This document shows, in pieces, positions 33,691 to 42,560 of a stretch of DNA of 46,011 nt. The notes beneath the pieces were generated by a model, which did no database searches, was not told the origin of the DNA, and was given only the letters and a program-made list of their open reading frames with translations. The position numbers and the translations under genes were made by a program. The first letter of the stretch is position 1; every line of letters begins with the position of its first letter. The stretch spans positions 1-46,011 of the forward strand of contig NZ_JACMYK010000053.1 of assembly GCF_020889785.1 (NCBI RefSeq), given 5' to 3'. The stretch is from Bradyrhizobium acaciae. Lineage in GTDB: Bacteria > Pseudomonadota > Alphaproteobacteria > Rhizobiales > Xanthobacteraceae.

Positions 33691-35561
33691 GCCTGCTCCA
33701 TCCGCCGATAGGCGTCGCGCAATGTCGCCAGCGCATCACCGCCGGCGAAGACGAACTCACCAATGCCGGCCGCCCGCAGCGCCGCTTCCTGGTCGCCGGG
33801 CCGTCCTGCCAGATAGATATGCCTTGCTCCGGCGCCGTGAAGGGCCCTGGCGGCCTCGGCGGCGCTGGCGGCATAGACCTTGTCGGAGGAACAAATGCAC
33901 GCCATCGCAGCGCCCGAGGCCTTGAAGGCTGCGGCAAGCGCCGCCGCGTCGGCAAAGCCCTCGTTGTCGATGGCCTCGATCCCGCCGGTCTCGAAAAAGC
34001 TCTTTGCGAATGTGGCACGGGCGGTGAAATCCGCCGGCGTGCCGAGATTGGCGAGGAAGATTTTCGGTCGCGCGCCACGGGCCTTGAGCGTGGCATCCGA
34101 CTTGTCGCGCAACGCCTCGAACGGTTCGGCGAGCCGCATCGGCGCGAGGGCGTCGAACCTGACCTTGGTATTGGCGGTCGACATCGGCGCTGACGGCTTC
34201 ACATCCAGCACCGCGAGGACGTCTTCGTGCAGGTTCGGGAATTCGCTGGCGCCGGTCAGCACGTCGCGGCGTTTGGCGACATTGGTTTCGCGTTGCGCCC
34301 GCGTCGCGGCGACTTTCTTTTGTAGCAGCCCCTGCTCGAGGGCAGCGAAGATACCGCCGGCCTTCTCGATCTCCTGGAACAAGGTCCACGCTGCCTCGCA
34401 GAGCTGCGAGGTCAACGTCTCGATGCCGCCGGCACCCGCCGCGGGGTCGGAGACCTTGGCGAGGTTGGACTCATCGAGCAGCACGAGTTGGGTGTTGCGC
34501 GCCACGCGCCGCGCGAAATCGTCCGGCAGACCGAGCGCCAGCGTGTGCGGCAGCACGGTGATCGCATTGGCGCCGCCGAGCCCGGCCGCAAAGGTTGCGA
34601 TCGTCGCGCGCAGCATGTTCACGTTGGGGTCGCGCTGGGTCAGCATCCGCCAGGCGGTCTGCGCGTTGACGAAGATCGGCTTCGGGGTGAGGCCGCAGGC
34701 TTGCTCGACCCGCGCCCACAAGCGCCGCAACGCGCGGAATTTCGCCATCGTCAGGAACTGGTCGGCATCGGCGCTGAGCCGGAACGAGACGCCTGTGCGT
34801 GCCGCATCGAGATCGAGACCCGATGCTTCCAGCATGCGCAGATAAGCGAGGCCGAGCGCGAGCGTGAAGGCGAGTTCCTGCACCTCGGAGCCGCCGGCGT
34901 CATGCACTGGCCGGCCATCGGCCAGCACGAACGGCCCCTTGAAGCCGCGCTTGATGAGGCCGTTGACCACCTGGCCGAACGGCTTTTCGTAGTTGGGCCA
35001 GGCGATGGCCGCAGGGCCGCGCACGGCCATGGTGCTGAGCGCCTGGTAATTGAAATGCAGGTCGAGCTTGGCCGGATCGAGCTTGCGGGCCTCGACCATG
35101 TCGGCAAACGTCTCGCCGGCGTTCTCGCGGCCGATCACCGGGTTGAGCGCGATCATGATGCCGGCATCGAGATGGATGCCGCCACAGGCCCGCGCCAGCG
35201 TCTTCTTGCTGGCGTCGGCGAGGCCGAAGCCGCGCGTGCCCGGACCACCGGCGAACTCGAATTCGAGGCCGGTCGCGCCGTTCTCGAGATCTTGCAGCGC
35301 CTGCGCATTGGCGGCTGCGGCATCAGGATGGTCGACCCGCTGCAGGATGTGCCAGGGAGTCGCGGCGGCTCGGCCGGGAAGCGGGCTTGCGTTGGTGGCG
35401 CGGCGGTAGATCGGATCGATCTTGAGACCATCATAGGTCTTGCCGACGAGCTTCTCGAACGGGGCGCCCTTCAGCACGCCGTCGACCAGCTTGCGCCAGT
35501 CGTCATAGGTCGCTGCTGCAAAATCCGAAGCCAGAGGCAAATCGTCTGTCGAGGTCGTCAT
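33687..35561 (-). CDS. Methylmalonyl-CoA mutase, small subunit
   Basis: This encodes 624 residues from the ATG at 35561 (MTTSTDDLPLASDF). It pairs with the large subunit. It keeps the barrel scaffold (YRRATNASPLPGRAAATPWHI, GGSEVQELAFTLALGLAYLR) but the C-terminal domain lacks the DxHxxG cobalt motif, reading FLANLGTPADFTARATFAKSF instead, as expected of a non-catalytic subunit. Operon order is small subunit, gfa, large subunit. A 105-base gap separates it from the fol genes upstream. Confidence 0.93.
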   Translation of the reverse strand: MTTSTDDLPLASDFAAATYDDWRKLVDGVLKGAPFEKLVGKTYDGLKIDPIYRRATNASPLPGRAAATPWHILQRVDHPDAAAANAQALQDLENGATGLEFEFAGGPGTRGFGLADASKKTLARACGGIHLDAGIMIALNPVIGRENAGETFADMVEARKLDPAKLDLHFNYQALSTMAVRGPAAIAWPNYEKPFGQVVNGLIKRGFKGPFVLADGRPVHDAGGSEVQELAFTLALGLAYLRMLEASGLDLDAARTGVSFRLSADADQFLTMAKFRALRRLWARVEQACGLTPKPIFVNAQTAWRMLTQRDPNVNMLRATIATFAAGLGGANAITVLPHTLALGLPDDFARRVARNTQLVLLDESNLAKVSDPAAGAGGIETLTSQLCEAAWTLFQEIEKAGGIFAALEQGLLQKKVAATRAQRETNVAKRRDVLTGASEFPNLHEDVLAVLDVKPSAPMSTANTKVRFDALAPMRLAEPFEALRDKSDATLKARGARPKIFLANLGTPADFTARATFAKSFFETGGIEAIDNEGFADAAALAAAFKASGAAMACICSSDKVYAASAAEAARALHGAGARHIYLAGRPGDQEAALRAAGIGEFVFAGGDALATLRDAYRRMEQA

Positions 35562-35666
35562 CCGCCCAAATCGTCCTTCACCGGCCCCGCGAGGGGCCCC
35601 TTGATTTGGTCGGAAATTGCCACGGGCGGGCGGCCAAGCCAAACTTTTGTTTGCGGTCGCTCGGCT

Positions 35667-36158
35667 TTAATCGAGGTCCGCAAGGCGGAAAATACCGTCG
35701 GTCGTGAGCCCTGCCAGCGCATCGGCGACGCGGCGCCCGGCGATGATGCGGTCGGGAACGATCTCGGCCAGCGGCACCAGCACGAAGGCGCGCTCGAACA
35801 AACGCGGGTGCGGCAGCGTCAGTTCCGGCTTGTTGAGTGTGATGTTGTCATAGGCGATCAGATCGAGGTCGAGGGTGCGTGGGCCCCAGCGCTGCTCGTT
35901 CTTGCGGTCGCGGCCGAATTTGGTTTCGATCTTGTGCAGGGTGAACAGCAGCGCATGCGGATCGAGGCTGGTGTCGATCTCGATGCAGGCATTGATGAAG
36001 CTGTCCTGCTGCTGCCCGCCCCAGGGCGGCGTCGAATAATCCGACGAGCGCGCCACGAGCGCCGCCTGCGTCATACCGCAGATATTGGCGATCGCCTTGC
36101 GAAACGTGGTGCGGACGTCGCCGACATTGCCGCCGAGTGCGATCAGGACGTCAGCCAT
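35667..36158 (-). CDS. folK: 6-hydroxymethyl-7,8-dihydropterin pyrophosphokinase
   Basis: This encodes 163 residues. It transfers pyrophosphate from ATP to the pterin in folate synthesis. ALGGNVGDVRTTF at the start, SSDYSTPPWGGQQQDSFINACIEI in the middle, and RWGPRTLDLDLIAYDN plus LPHPRLFERAFVLVPLAEI at the end are the family motifs; the DLDLI acidic residues bind Mg2+. It overlaps folB by eight bases and is the last gene of the folP-folB-folK unit. Confidence 0.95.
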   Translation of the reverse strand: MADVLIALGGNVGDVRTTFRKAIANICGMTQAALVARSSDYSTPPWGGQQQDSFINACIEIDTSLDPHALLFTLHKIETKFGRDRKNEQRWGPRTLDLDLIAYDNITLNKPELTLPHPRLFERAFVLVPLAEIVPDRIIAGRRVADALAGLTTDGIFRLADLD

Positions 36159-36531
36159 GTGGAAGCGGATGCCGCGAGCGGGTCAGCACCACGCCGACAT
36201 CGTCGAAGATCGCGGCGATCGGGGCATGCGGCTTGTGCACGGTGACCTTGACCGCCCTGACGCGCGGGAAGGAGGCCAGGATGTCCTCCGCCACCGCGCC
36301 GGCGGCGCGTTCCAGCAGCTTGTAATTGGTGTTCTTGAAAGCCGAGGTCGCGGTCGCCACCACGTTGGAATAGGACACGGTGTCGGAGAGGCGGTCGGTG
36401 CGCGAGGATTCCGAAAGGTCGGTATAGAGCTCGAGGTCGATGACGAAGCGCTGACCGACTTCGGTCTCATGTTCCATCACGCCATGGCGGGCATGGATGA
36501 CGATCCCGGTGATGAAGATCGTGTCGGTCAT
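36151..36531 (-). CDS. folB: Dihydroneopterin aldolase
   Basis: This encodes 126 residues. It makes 6-hydroxymethyl-dihydropterin for folate synthesis. ITGIVIHARHGVMEHETEVGQRF, with the typical HGV loop and downstream Glu, and LSDTVSYSNV and LLERAAGAVAEDIL are standard. It overlaps folP by ATGA and folK by eight bases, so translation is coupled. Confidence 0.93.
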   Translation of the reverse strand: MTDTIFITGIVIHARHGVMEHETEVGQRFVIDLELYTDLSESSRTDRLSDTVSYSNVVATATSAFKNTNYKLLERAAGAVAEDILASFPRVRAVKVTVHKPHAPIAAIFDDVGVVLTRSRHPLPHG

Positions 36532-37385
36532 TGCTGTCCCTCGATTGCTGCGGCCAGCCGCAGCGCCTGAACGGTTTCCGCGACGTCATGCGCGCGGATG
36601 ATGCGGGCGCCGTTCTGCGCGGCGATCAGGTGCGCCGCGATCGAGCCGCCGATCCGCTGCTGCGGCTCCGACGGCACGACCGTGCTGATGAAGCGCTTGC
36701 GCGAGGCGCCGACCAGCACCGGCAGGCGAAACGCGTCGAGCTCTGACAGTCGCGCCAGCGTCATCATGCTCTGCTCCTGGGTCTTGCCGAAGCCGATGCC
36801 GGGATCGAGCACGATCTTGTCGGGCGAAATGCCGGCGCTCGCCGCGATCGCGAGCGAGCGTTCAAAGAAGCCGGCGATGTCCTGCATGATGTCGATCGCG
36901 GGATCGGCACTCTCGCGATTGTGCATGATGATCACGGGCACGCCGCGCGCGGCGACGACGGCCGCCATGCCGGCATCGCGCTGCAGGCCCCAGACGTCGT
37001 TGGCGATCGCCGCGCCCTGGTCGAGCGCCCAGGCCACGACCTCTGATTTCATGCTGTCGATCGAGACCGGCACGCCGAGGGCGATCACCTCGGCGAGCAC
37101 CGGCTTCAGCCGCGCCATTTCCGCCTCGGCTGTGACCGGCTGTGAACCGTAGGGACGGGTCGATTCCGCGCCGATGTCGATGATGTCGGCGCCGTCGGCG
37201 ATCAGCTTGCGGGCCTGGGCCAGCGCCGGTTCGGGTGCGATGAACCGGCCGCCGTCGGAGAACGAGTCCGGCGTCACGTTCAGGATACCCATCACCGCCG
37301 GATAAGGCCTCGACAGCAGCGCCGGCAGCACCGCTGATACGGCCGGGCCGGTCGCCGCCGATGCTATGGGCCTGGTTGCCATCAT
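36528..37385 (-). CDS. folP: Dihydropteroate synthase
   Basis: This encodes 285 residues from the ATG at 37385. It joins the pterin pyrophosphate to p-aminobenzoate and is the target of sulfonamides. The signatures are MGILNVTPDSFSDGGRF (loop 1), DIIDIGAESTRP and PVSIDSMKS in the barrel, and LDPGIGFGKTQEQS, LVGASRKRF (loop 5-6) further on. All key residues look intact. It is the first gene of the fol unit. Confidence 0.95.
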   Translation of the reverse strand: MMATRPIASAATGPAVSAVLPALLSRPYPAVMGILNVTPDSFSDGGRFIAPEPALAQARKLIADGADIIDIGAESTRPYGSQPVTAEAEMARLKPVLAEVIALGVPVSIDSMKSEVVAWALDQGAAIANDVWGLQRDAGMAAVVAARGVPVIIMHNRESADPAIDIMQDIAGFFERSLAIAASAGISPDKIVLDPGIGFGKTQEQSMMTLARLSELDAFRLPVLVGASRKRFISTVVPSEPQQRIGGSIAAHLIAAQNGARIIRAHDVAETVQALRLAAAIEGQQ

Positions 37386-37470
37386 GCGGTGGCTTTGCGC
37401 TGACCGCAGCGGCAAGTCAAGGTGTGGCGATGATGGCGGGTGCCGGCGGCCGCTCGTGCGGTTAAGACTG

Positions 37471-37494
37471 GCTAATAGGTGAGCTAATAGGTGA
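37471..37494. repeat. 12-bp tandem duplication at a stop codon
   Basis: GCTAATAGGTGA is repeated head to tail at 37471-37482 and 37483-37494. The copy nearer the gene supplies the stop of the DUF4332 protein; the second copy would give an in-frame second stop three codons later. Confidence 0.85.
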
Positions 37495-37891
37495 TTTTGG
37501 GAGGCAGCTTGCGTGCCTCTTCAATCAGCAGCTCGACTGATTTCTCCGACGGCATCACGCGGACGAGCTTACGCCGCACATTGGCGTCCTTCATGCTCTG
37601 CGCCAGCCGCGACGGGTTGCGGTGGGCGAGTTCGCGCACGGTGGTGACGCCGGCGGCGCGGACCAGGCCGACCTTTGCCTTGCCCATGCCGGGAATCCGC
37701 ATGTAGTCGGAGATGTTGGCCCATTCGAGCAGTTGCTGTTCACTGATCCCGGTCTTGGCGGCGAGCGCCTTTCGTCCCTTGACGGTGCGGGCGGCTTCAA
37801 GCAGCGAGTCGGTCGTGCGGATACCCTGCGATTTCAGTTTGGTGGCACAATAGGCGGACAGGCCTTCGATCTCGGAGAGGGGGTATGTCAT
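37484..37891 (-). CDS. DUF4332 helix-hairpin-helix protein
   Basis: This encodes 135 residues from the ATG at 37891 (MTYPLSEIEGLSAY). It consists of two HhH-like units: CATKLKSQGIRTTDSLLEAA with TKTGIS-type turns, and MRIPGMGKAKVGLVRAAGV with NPSRLAQSM. DUF4332 proteins are thought to bind DNA or other partners through these hairpins but no activity is known. The upstream frame (to 38059) is not protein-like. The stop is inside a tandem 12-bp duplication. Confidence 0.8.
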   Translation of the reverse strand: MTYPLSEIEGLSAYCATKLKSQGIRTTDSLLEAARTVKGRKALAAKTGISEQQLLEWANISDYMRIPGMGKAKVGLVRAAGVTTVRELAHRNPSRLAQSMKDANVRRKLVRVMPSEKSVELLIEEARKLPPKITY

Positions 37892-37946
37892 GATACTCGT
37901 ATGCAGGTAGAAGGGAGCGCACGTGCAGGAGCGTGGGGAGTGTGCT

Positions 37947-38312
37947 TCAGGCAAACTGGCTGAGGCCCGGCGTCCCCGAGATGATCTCGCCCATTTGATC
38001 CGCTCCGATTTTGTCGCGGCCGAACCTGAAAAGTTCACGCGCAACGTTCTGAATTTCACTCATGCTCAATCCGAGTGCCATCAGCCGGGTGCCGACAGCC
38101 ATCAGGCCGCCGCCCATCAACCGCGATAGACCACCGCTGTTGTTGGAGGCGGCGATTGCCGCTTCGGCGCCGGGGATTTGGTCGATCAGAGCCTGGACTT
38201 TGTCGGAAGGTCCCTCGTTTCGGAGGAAACCCAGAACGATGCCGATGGTTTTTTCAGCGACAGCGCCATCGATGCCGGCCTTCGCGGCCAGCTGTCCAAC
38301 CAATTCGTCCAT
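37947..38312 (-). CDS. Small helical protein, DUF2267/DUF2780-like
   Basis: This encodes 121 residues from the ATG at 38312, preceded by TTGAGGCGGGGCAAG. It has helices MDELVGQLAAKAGID, AVAEKTIGIVLGFLRNEG, a loop with IPGAEAAIAASN, a glycine-rich stretch (GGLSRLMGGGLMAVG) and a final helix. The pattern resembles DUF2267 or DUF2780 proteins, both without known function. It has no signal peptide. It is transcribed towards the DUF4332 gene, 55 bases away, and the two may share a transcript. Confidence 0.7.
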   Translation of the reverse strand: MDELVGQLAAKAGIDGAVAEKTIGIVLGFLRNEGPSDKVQALIDQIPGAEAAIAASNNSGGLSRLMGGGLMAVGTRLMALGLSMSEIQNVARELFRFGRDKIGADQMGEIISGTPGLSQFA

Positions 38313-38686
38313 CTTGCCCCGCCTCAACCGGACTTTGCCGGATCGTTCTTCTGGATTTATCTTGAGCGCCTGTGTCACGAAATACAAGCGATCCGCGCAT
38401 TTCAGTTCGTATTCTTTTTCGATCGCGCTGGGACTGTGGCCTCGCTGCAAGAGTGAGCGGCGGATTCACACCATCTTGTCGCAATGCGCAATGCCTTTCG
38501 TCACTTTGCCGGGAATAAAATATGAGGAACTGCTGGCGCGACATTATACGTCGGCATCCGCTGACGGTTTCAATCGACCGGCAAGATGCAATATGATGGC
38601 GTAGGTTCGTGCGTCGAGCCGGGTTCGATGTATCGAACCGGGTTCAATGATTGAAGCGATCCAAATTTGCGCGAAGAGGCGAAGCG
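38313..38686. other. Divergent intergenic region before the HerA-like gene
   Basis: This 374-base stretch has no supported gene. It should hold the promoters for the small helical protein (minus) and for the HerA-like gene (plus). TTATAC at about 38544 is a possible -10. The three tandem palindromes at 38604-38658 lie at its right end. Confidence 0.5.
38604..38658. promoter_or_regulatory. Three tandem 18-19 bp palindromic repeats, candidate operator array
   Basis: Unit 2 (38622-38640) contains the perfect palindrome GGTTCGAT-GT-ATCGAACC. Unit 3 (38641-38658) contains TTCAAT-G-ATTGAA, also perfect. Unit 1 (38604-38621) is a degenerate version (GGTTCG...CGAGCC). All begin GGTTC and repeat every 18-19 bases, nearly two DNA turns, ending 28 bases before the HerA-like start codon. 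Confidence 0.6.
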
Positions 38687-40306
38687 ATGGCGACCTCCGA
38701 CAACAAGTTGGCCGATACGGACGAGAAGATTTTTATCGGCAAGGGCGAGCAGGCGGCTTGGCTGACGCTGGCGCTGGCCAACCGGCATGGGCTCGTCACC
38801 GGCGCAACCGGAACCGGCAAGACCGTCTCGCTGCAAGTCATGGCCGAAGGATTTGCGCGCGCCGGCGTTCCGGTGTTCGCAGCCGATATCAAGGGCGATC
38901 TGTCCGGTATCTCCGAAGTCGGCGAGGCCAAGGATTTTATTGTGAAGCGCGCCCAGGAAATGGGCCTGACCTTCCAGCCGGACCAGTTCTCGACCGTGTT
39001 CTGGGACGTGTTCGGCGAGCAGGGGCATCCGGTGCGCGCCACCATCACCGAGATGGGACCGCTGCTGCTCGCGCGGATGCTCGATCTGAACGACGTGCAG
39101 GAGGGCGTGCTCAATGTCGCCTTCCGGGTCGCCGATGAAAATGGCCTCGCGCTGATCGACATGAAGGATCTGCGCGCCCTGCTGGATGCGATCGCCCCCG
39201 ACGGCGGCAAGAAGGGCGCCGATGAGGGGGAAGATCCGCTGGCGTCGATCCGTAAGGCCGCCCAGAGCTACGGCAACGTGTCCAAGGCGACGGTCGGAAC
39301 GATTCAGCGTCAGCTGCTGGTGCTCGAGAACCAGGGCGGCGCGAAATTTTTCGGCGAGCCGGCGTTGACGCTGAAGGATTTCATGCGGACCGACCGCGAC
39401 GGGCGCGGCATGGTTAACATCCTCGTCGCCGACAAGCTGATGCTGAGCCCGCGGCTTTACGCCACGTTCCTGCTCTGGATGCTGTCGGAACTATTCGAGG
39501 AATTGCCGGAGGCCGGCGACCTGCCGAAGCCGAAGCTGGTGTTCTTCTTCGACGAGGCGCATCTGTTGTTCAACGACGCGCCGAAGGCGCTGATGGACAA
39601 GATCGAGCAGGTGGTGCGGCTGATCCGCTCCAAGGGCGTCGGCGTCTATTTCGTCACGCAGAATCCGATCGACGTGCCGGACAAGGTGCTGGCACAGCTC
39701 GGCAACCGGGTGCAGCACGCGCTGCGCGCCTTCACGCCGCGCGACCAGAAGGCGGTCGCCGCGGCCGCGCAGACGTTCCGGCCCAATCCGAAGCTCGACA
39801 CCGCGCGGGTGATCATGGAGCTTGCCAAGGGCGAGGCACTGGTGTCGTTCCTCGAAGGCGGCGGCACGCCGTCGATGGTCGAGCGCGTCATGGTGCGGCC
39901 GCCGTCGGCGCGGATCGGGCCGATCACGCCGGAGGAACGCAAGGCGATCATGGATGCGAGCCCGGTGAAGGGCAAATACGACACCGCGATCGACGCTGAG
40001 TCCGCCTACGAGATTATCCAGAAGCGTCTCGCCGGCAGCGCCGCGTCGGCGGAAGGCTCAGGCAGCGAGGGGGGCGGCATCCTCGGCGAGATCGGCGCCA
40101 TCGCTGCCGCGATCTTCGGCACCAATGTCAAGCGCGGCCGGCTCTCGACCGGGCAGGTGATCGCACGGAACGTCACGCGCTCGGTGACCGACAAGGTGGT
40201 CGGCGGCGTGGTCGCGGATCTCGGCAAATCGGTCGGCGGTTCGGTTGGCGGTTCGATCGGTCGCGCGCTGGTGCGCGGCGCGCTTGGCGGGATCTTGCGC
40301 AGGTAG
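38687..40306 (+). CDS. HerA-like ATPase (DUF853 family)
   Basis: This encodes 539 residues from the ATG at 38687, with AGAGGCG upstream; a TTG at 38651 would fall inside the operator array. It is a FtsK/HerA-class hexameric ATPase. Walker A is GATGTGKT at 39-46, Walker B is KLVFFFDEAHLLF with Asp289-Glu290, and the sensor region includes GVYFVTQNPIDVP and an arginine-rich GNRVQHALRAFTPRDQKA. The C-terminus is Gly-rich (GGSVGGSIGRALVRGALGG). Classic HerA works with the NurA nuclease in end resection; no nuclease gene is next to it here, as is usual for the bacterial DUF853 proteins of unknown role. Confidence 0.88.
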   Translation: MATSDNKLADTDEKIFIGKGEQAAWLTLALANRHGLVTGATGTGKTVSLQVMAEGFARAGVPVFAADIKGDLSGISEVGEAKDFIVKRAQEMGLTFQPDQFSTVFWDVFGEQGHPVRATITEMGPLLLARMLDLNDVQEGVLNVAFRVADENGLALIDMKDLRALLDAIAPDGGKKGADEGEDPLASIRKAAQSYGNVSKATVGTIQRQLLVLENQGGAKFFGEPALTLKDFMRTDRDGRGMVNILVADKLMLSPRLYATFLLWMLSELFEELPEAGDLPKPKLVFFFDEAHLLFNDAPKALMDKIEQVVRLIRSKGVGVYFVTQNPIDVPDKVLAQLGNRVQHALRAFTPRDQKAVAAAAQTFRPNPKLDTARVIMELAKGEALVSFLEGGGTPSMVERVMVRPPSARIGPITPEERKAIMDASPVKGKYDTAIDAESAYEIIQKRLAGSAASAEGSGSEGGGILGEIGAIAAAIFGTNVKRGRLSTGQVIARNVTRSVTDKVVGGVVADLGKSVGGSVGGSIGRALVRGALGGILRR

Positions 40307-40400
40307 CGTCGCGACAGTCCCATGGAATGGGCAACCGGCTTTGCCTCGGGCGGTCGGCGCGCTACAACTTGGCGCAATGTCCAACCAATGGGATATAAGC

Positions 40401-41801
40401 ATGTCCAACGCCAAGCTGCAGCCCGTCCTCGACCGCATCGATGCCGATTTCGACAACAGCCTGGAGCGGCTGTTCACGCTCTTGCGCATCAAATCGATCT
40501 CGGCCGATCCGGCCTTTGCCAATGACTGCAAGGCGGCTGCCGATCATCTTGCCAGGGATATCGCAACCCTCGGCTTCAAGACCGAGGTGCGGCCGACCGC
40601 GGGCCATCCGGCCGTGGTGGGCAAATTGAACGGCTCGACCGACGGGCGACCGCATGTGCTGTTCTACGGGCACTACGACGTGCAGCCGGTCGATCCCTTG
40701 AATCTCTGGCACCGTCCGCCGTTCGAGCCTGTGGTGACCGACCATGCCGACGGGCGCAAGATCATCGTCGCGCGCGGCGCCGAGGACGACAAGGGTCAGT
40801 TGATGACCTTCGTCGAGGCCTGCCGCGCCTGGAAGACGGTGACGGGATCGCTGCCGGTCGACATCACCATCATCATCGAAGGCGAGGAAGAGATCGGCTC
40901 GAAGAATTTCGTGCCGTTCCTCGAGGCCAACAAGGCCGAGCTCAAGGCCGACTTCGCACTGGTCTGCGATACCGGCATGTGGGATCCGAACACGCCGGCG
41001 ATCACGACCTCGCTGCGTGGCCTGGTCTATGACGAGGTCAAGATCAAGGCCGCCAATCGCGACCTGCACTCCGGCGTGTTCGGCGGCGGCGCGCAGAACC
41101 CGATCCGCGTGCTGACGCGGATCCTCGGCGGCCTGCATGACGAGAACGGCCACATCACCATCCCCGGTTTCTATGACGGTGTGAAGGATCTGCCGCCGGA
41201 CATTCTGGCGCAGTGGAAGCAGCTCAATCTGACGCCGGAAAGCTTCCTCAAGCCGATCGGCCTTTCGGTGCCGGCCGGCGAAAAGGATCGGCTCCTGATC
41301 GAGCAGGTCTCCTCGCGCCCGACCTGCGACATCAACGGCATCATCGGCGGCTATACCGGCGAGGGTTCGAAGACGGTGATTGCGGCCGAGGCGTCGGCGA
41401 AGGTCTCGTTCCGCCTGGTCGAGGGACAGAATCCCGAGAAGATCCGAGACGCGTTCCGCGACTATGTGAAGGCGCGCCTGCCGGCGGATTGCAAGGCCGA
41501 GTTCACCGATCATTCCAGCGCGCCGGCGATCGCGCTCGACTGGAACATGAAGCCGCTCGCGGCCGCCCGCCGCGCGCTGACCGACGAGTGGGGCAAGGAG
41601 GCGCTTCTGGTCGGCTCCGGCGCCTCGATCCCGATCGTCGCCGACTTCAAACGCACCCTCGGCCTCGACAGCGTGCTGGTCGGCTTCGGGCTCGACGACG
41701 ACAACATCCATTCGCCGAACGAGAAGTACGATCTCAAGAGCTACCACAAGGGCATCCGCTCCTGGGCGCGGATCCTGGCGGCGTTCGCCGAGGCCAAGTA
41801 G
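40401..41801 (+). CDS. M20-family metallodipeptidase
   Basis: This encodes 466 residues from ATG 40401, the normal size; an ATG at 40377 adds eight residues and is possible. It should be a cytosolic zinc dipeptidase of the carnosinase/CNDP type. Zinc ligands are His91 (YGHYDVQP), Asp129 (AEDDKG), Glu164 next to the catalytic Glu163 (EGEEEIGS), Asp190 (CDTGMW) and His437 (NIHSPNEKY). The lid domain, starting near residue 200, has the expected NRDLHSGVFGG motif. It follows the HerA-like gene by 94 bases, and no terminator is visible between them. Confidence 0.92.
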   Translation: MSNAKLQPVLDRIDADFDNSLERLFTLLRIKSISADPAFANDCKAAADHLARDIATLGFKTEVRPTAGHPAVVGKLNGSTDGRPHVLFYGHYDVQPVDPLNLWHRPPFEPVVTDHADGRKIIVARGAEDDKGQLMTFVEACRAWKTVTGSLPVDITIIIEGEEEIGSKNFVPFLEANKAELKADFALVCDTGMWDPNTPAITTSLRGLVYDEVKIKAANRDLHSGVFGGGAQNPIRVLTRILGGLHDENGHITIPGFYDGVKDLPPDILAQWKQLNLTPESFLKPIGLSVPAGEKDRLLIEQVSSRPTCDINGIIGGYTGEGSKTVIAAEASAKVSFRLVEGQNPEKIRDAFRDYVKARLPADCKAEFTDHSSAPAIALDWNMKPLAAARRALTDEWGKEALLVGSGASIPIVADFKRTLGLDSVLVGFGLDDDNIHSPNEKYDLKSYHKGIRSWARILAAFAEAK

Positions 41802-41823
41802 GGCGACGGCGCTTACTTGAGGT

Positions 41824-41855
41824 GTAGGATGGGTAGAGCGCAGCGAAACCCATCA
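41824..41855 (+). repeat. REP copy A
   Basis: GTAG, then GATGGGT and ACCCATC around a 13-base loop. It is direct relative to copy C and inverted relative to B and D, and lies 20 bases after the dipeptidase stop, so it may also act as an RNA end. Confidence 0.8.
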
Positions 41856-41913
41856 CTTCGCAAGTATCGCCAATGATGATGACCTATCGCGGGCGGCCAT
41901 GATGCCGCTCCAT

Positions 41914-41944
41914 GATGGGTTTCGCTACGCTCTACCTATCCTAC
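41914..41944 (-). repeat. REP copy B
   Basis: Reverse-complement orientation (GATGGGTTTCGCTACGC...CTAC); it pairs with copy A to form a palindromic composite. Confidence 0.8.
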
Positions 41945-41969
41945 GGACTTCCCGCAGTTTGATCGAAGT

Positions 41970-42000
41970 GTAGGATGGGTAGAGCGTAGCGATACCCATC
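41970..42000 (+). repeat. REP copy C, just upstream of the transposase
   Basis: Direct orientation, 22 bases before the transposase ATG. One base differs in the loop/stem (GCGATACCCATC). Confidence 0.8.
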
Positions 42001-42021
42001 GCTTTTTCCAGGCGATTAGTC

Positions 42022-42549
42022 ATGGTCACCTATCGTCGCAATTTCATCGCTGGGGGCAGCTTCTTCTTCACCGTCAATTTGGAGGACCGGCGGCTGCGAT
42101 TGCTGACCGAGCATATCGATCACTTGCGTGCGGCCTTCCGAGTGACACGCGAACGGCATCCATTTACGACGGAGGTCCTGCCAGATCACCTCCATGTTGT
42201 CTGGAGCTTGCCGGAAGGTGATGCCGACTATGCGACACGTTGGAGGCAAATCAAATCGGCGTTTTCAAGAAGCCTTCCGGCCGGTGAGGTTATTTCGGAT
42301 AGCCGGGTTGCCAAGGCGGAGCGTGGTATCTGGCAGCGGCGGTACTGGGAACACACGATCCGGGACGAGGACGATTTCTCTCGCCACATCGATTACGTCC
42401 ACATCAATCCTTTCAAGCATGGTCTTGTGGCGCGCGTGAAGGATTGGCCGTACTCGTCGTTCCATCGCATGGTCGAGTTGGGCGTGTATCCGGACGATTG
42501 GGCTGGCGACGGAGCGAAACTGGACGGGACGTTTGGCGAGCGGTCTTGA
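42022..42549 (+). CDS. REP-associated tyrosine transposase (RAYT, Y1/HUH)
   Basis: This encodes 175 residues. RAYTs cut and join single-stranded REP hairpins and are usually domesticated rather than freely mobile. The fold opens with MVTYRRNFIAGGSFFFTVNL; the HUH motif is HLHVVW (residues about 55-60) and the tyrosine region is IDYVHINPFKHGLV (about 118-131), followed by WPYSSFHR as in the whole family. It appears intact. GTAG-type REP hairpins lie on both sides, which fits the known enzyme-substrate pairing. Confidence 0.92.
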   Translation: MVTYRRNFIAGGSFFFTVNLEDRRLRLLTEHIDHLRAAFRVTRERHPFTTEVLPDHLHVVWSLPEGDADYATRWRQIKSAFSRSLPAGEVISDSRVAKAERGIWQRRYWEHTIRDEDDFSRHIDYVHINPFKHGLVARVKDWPYSSFHRMVELGVYPDDWAGDGAKLDGTFGERS

Positions 42550-42560
42550 TGCCGATCCAT

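Noticed and set aside
38604..38658. GGTTCGA/TCGAACC stem suggested a tRNA T-arm
   Set aside because: No acceptor stem, anticodon arm or CCA-side pairing is present around it; the pattern is three tandem palindromes instead.
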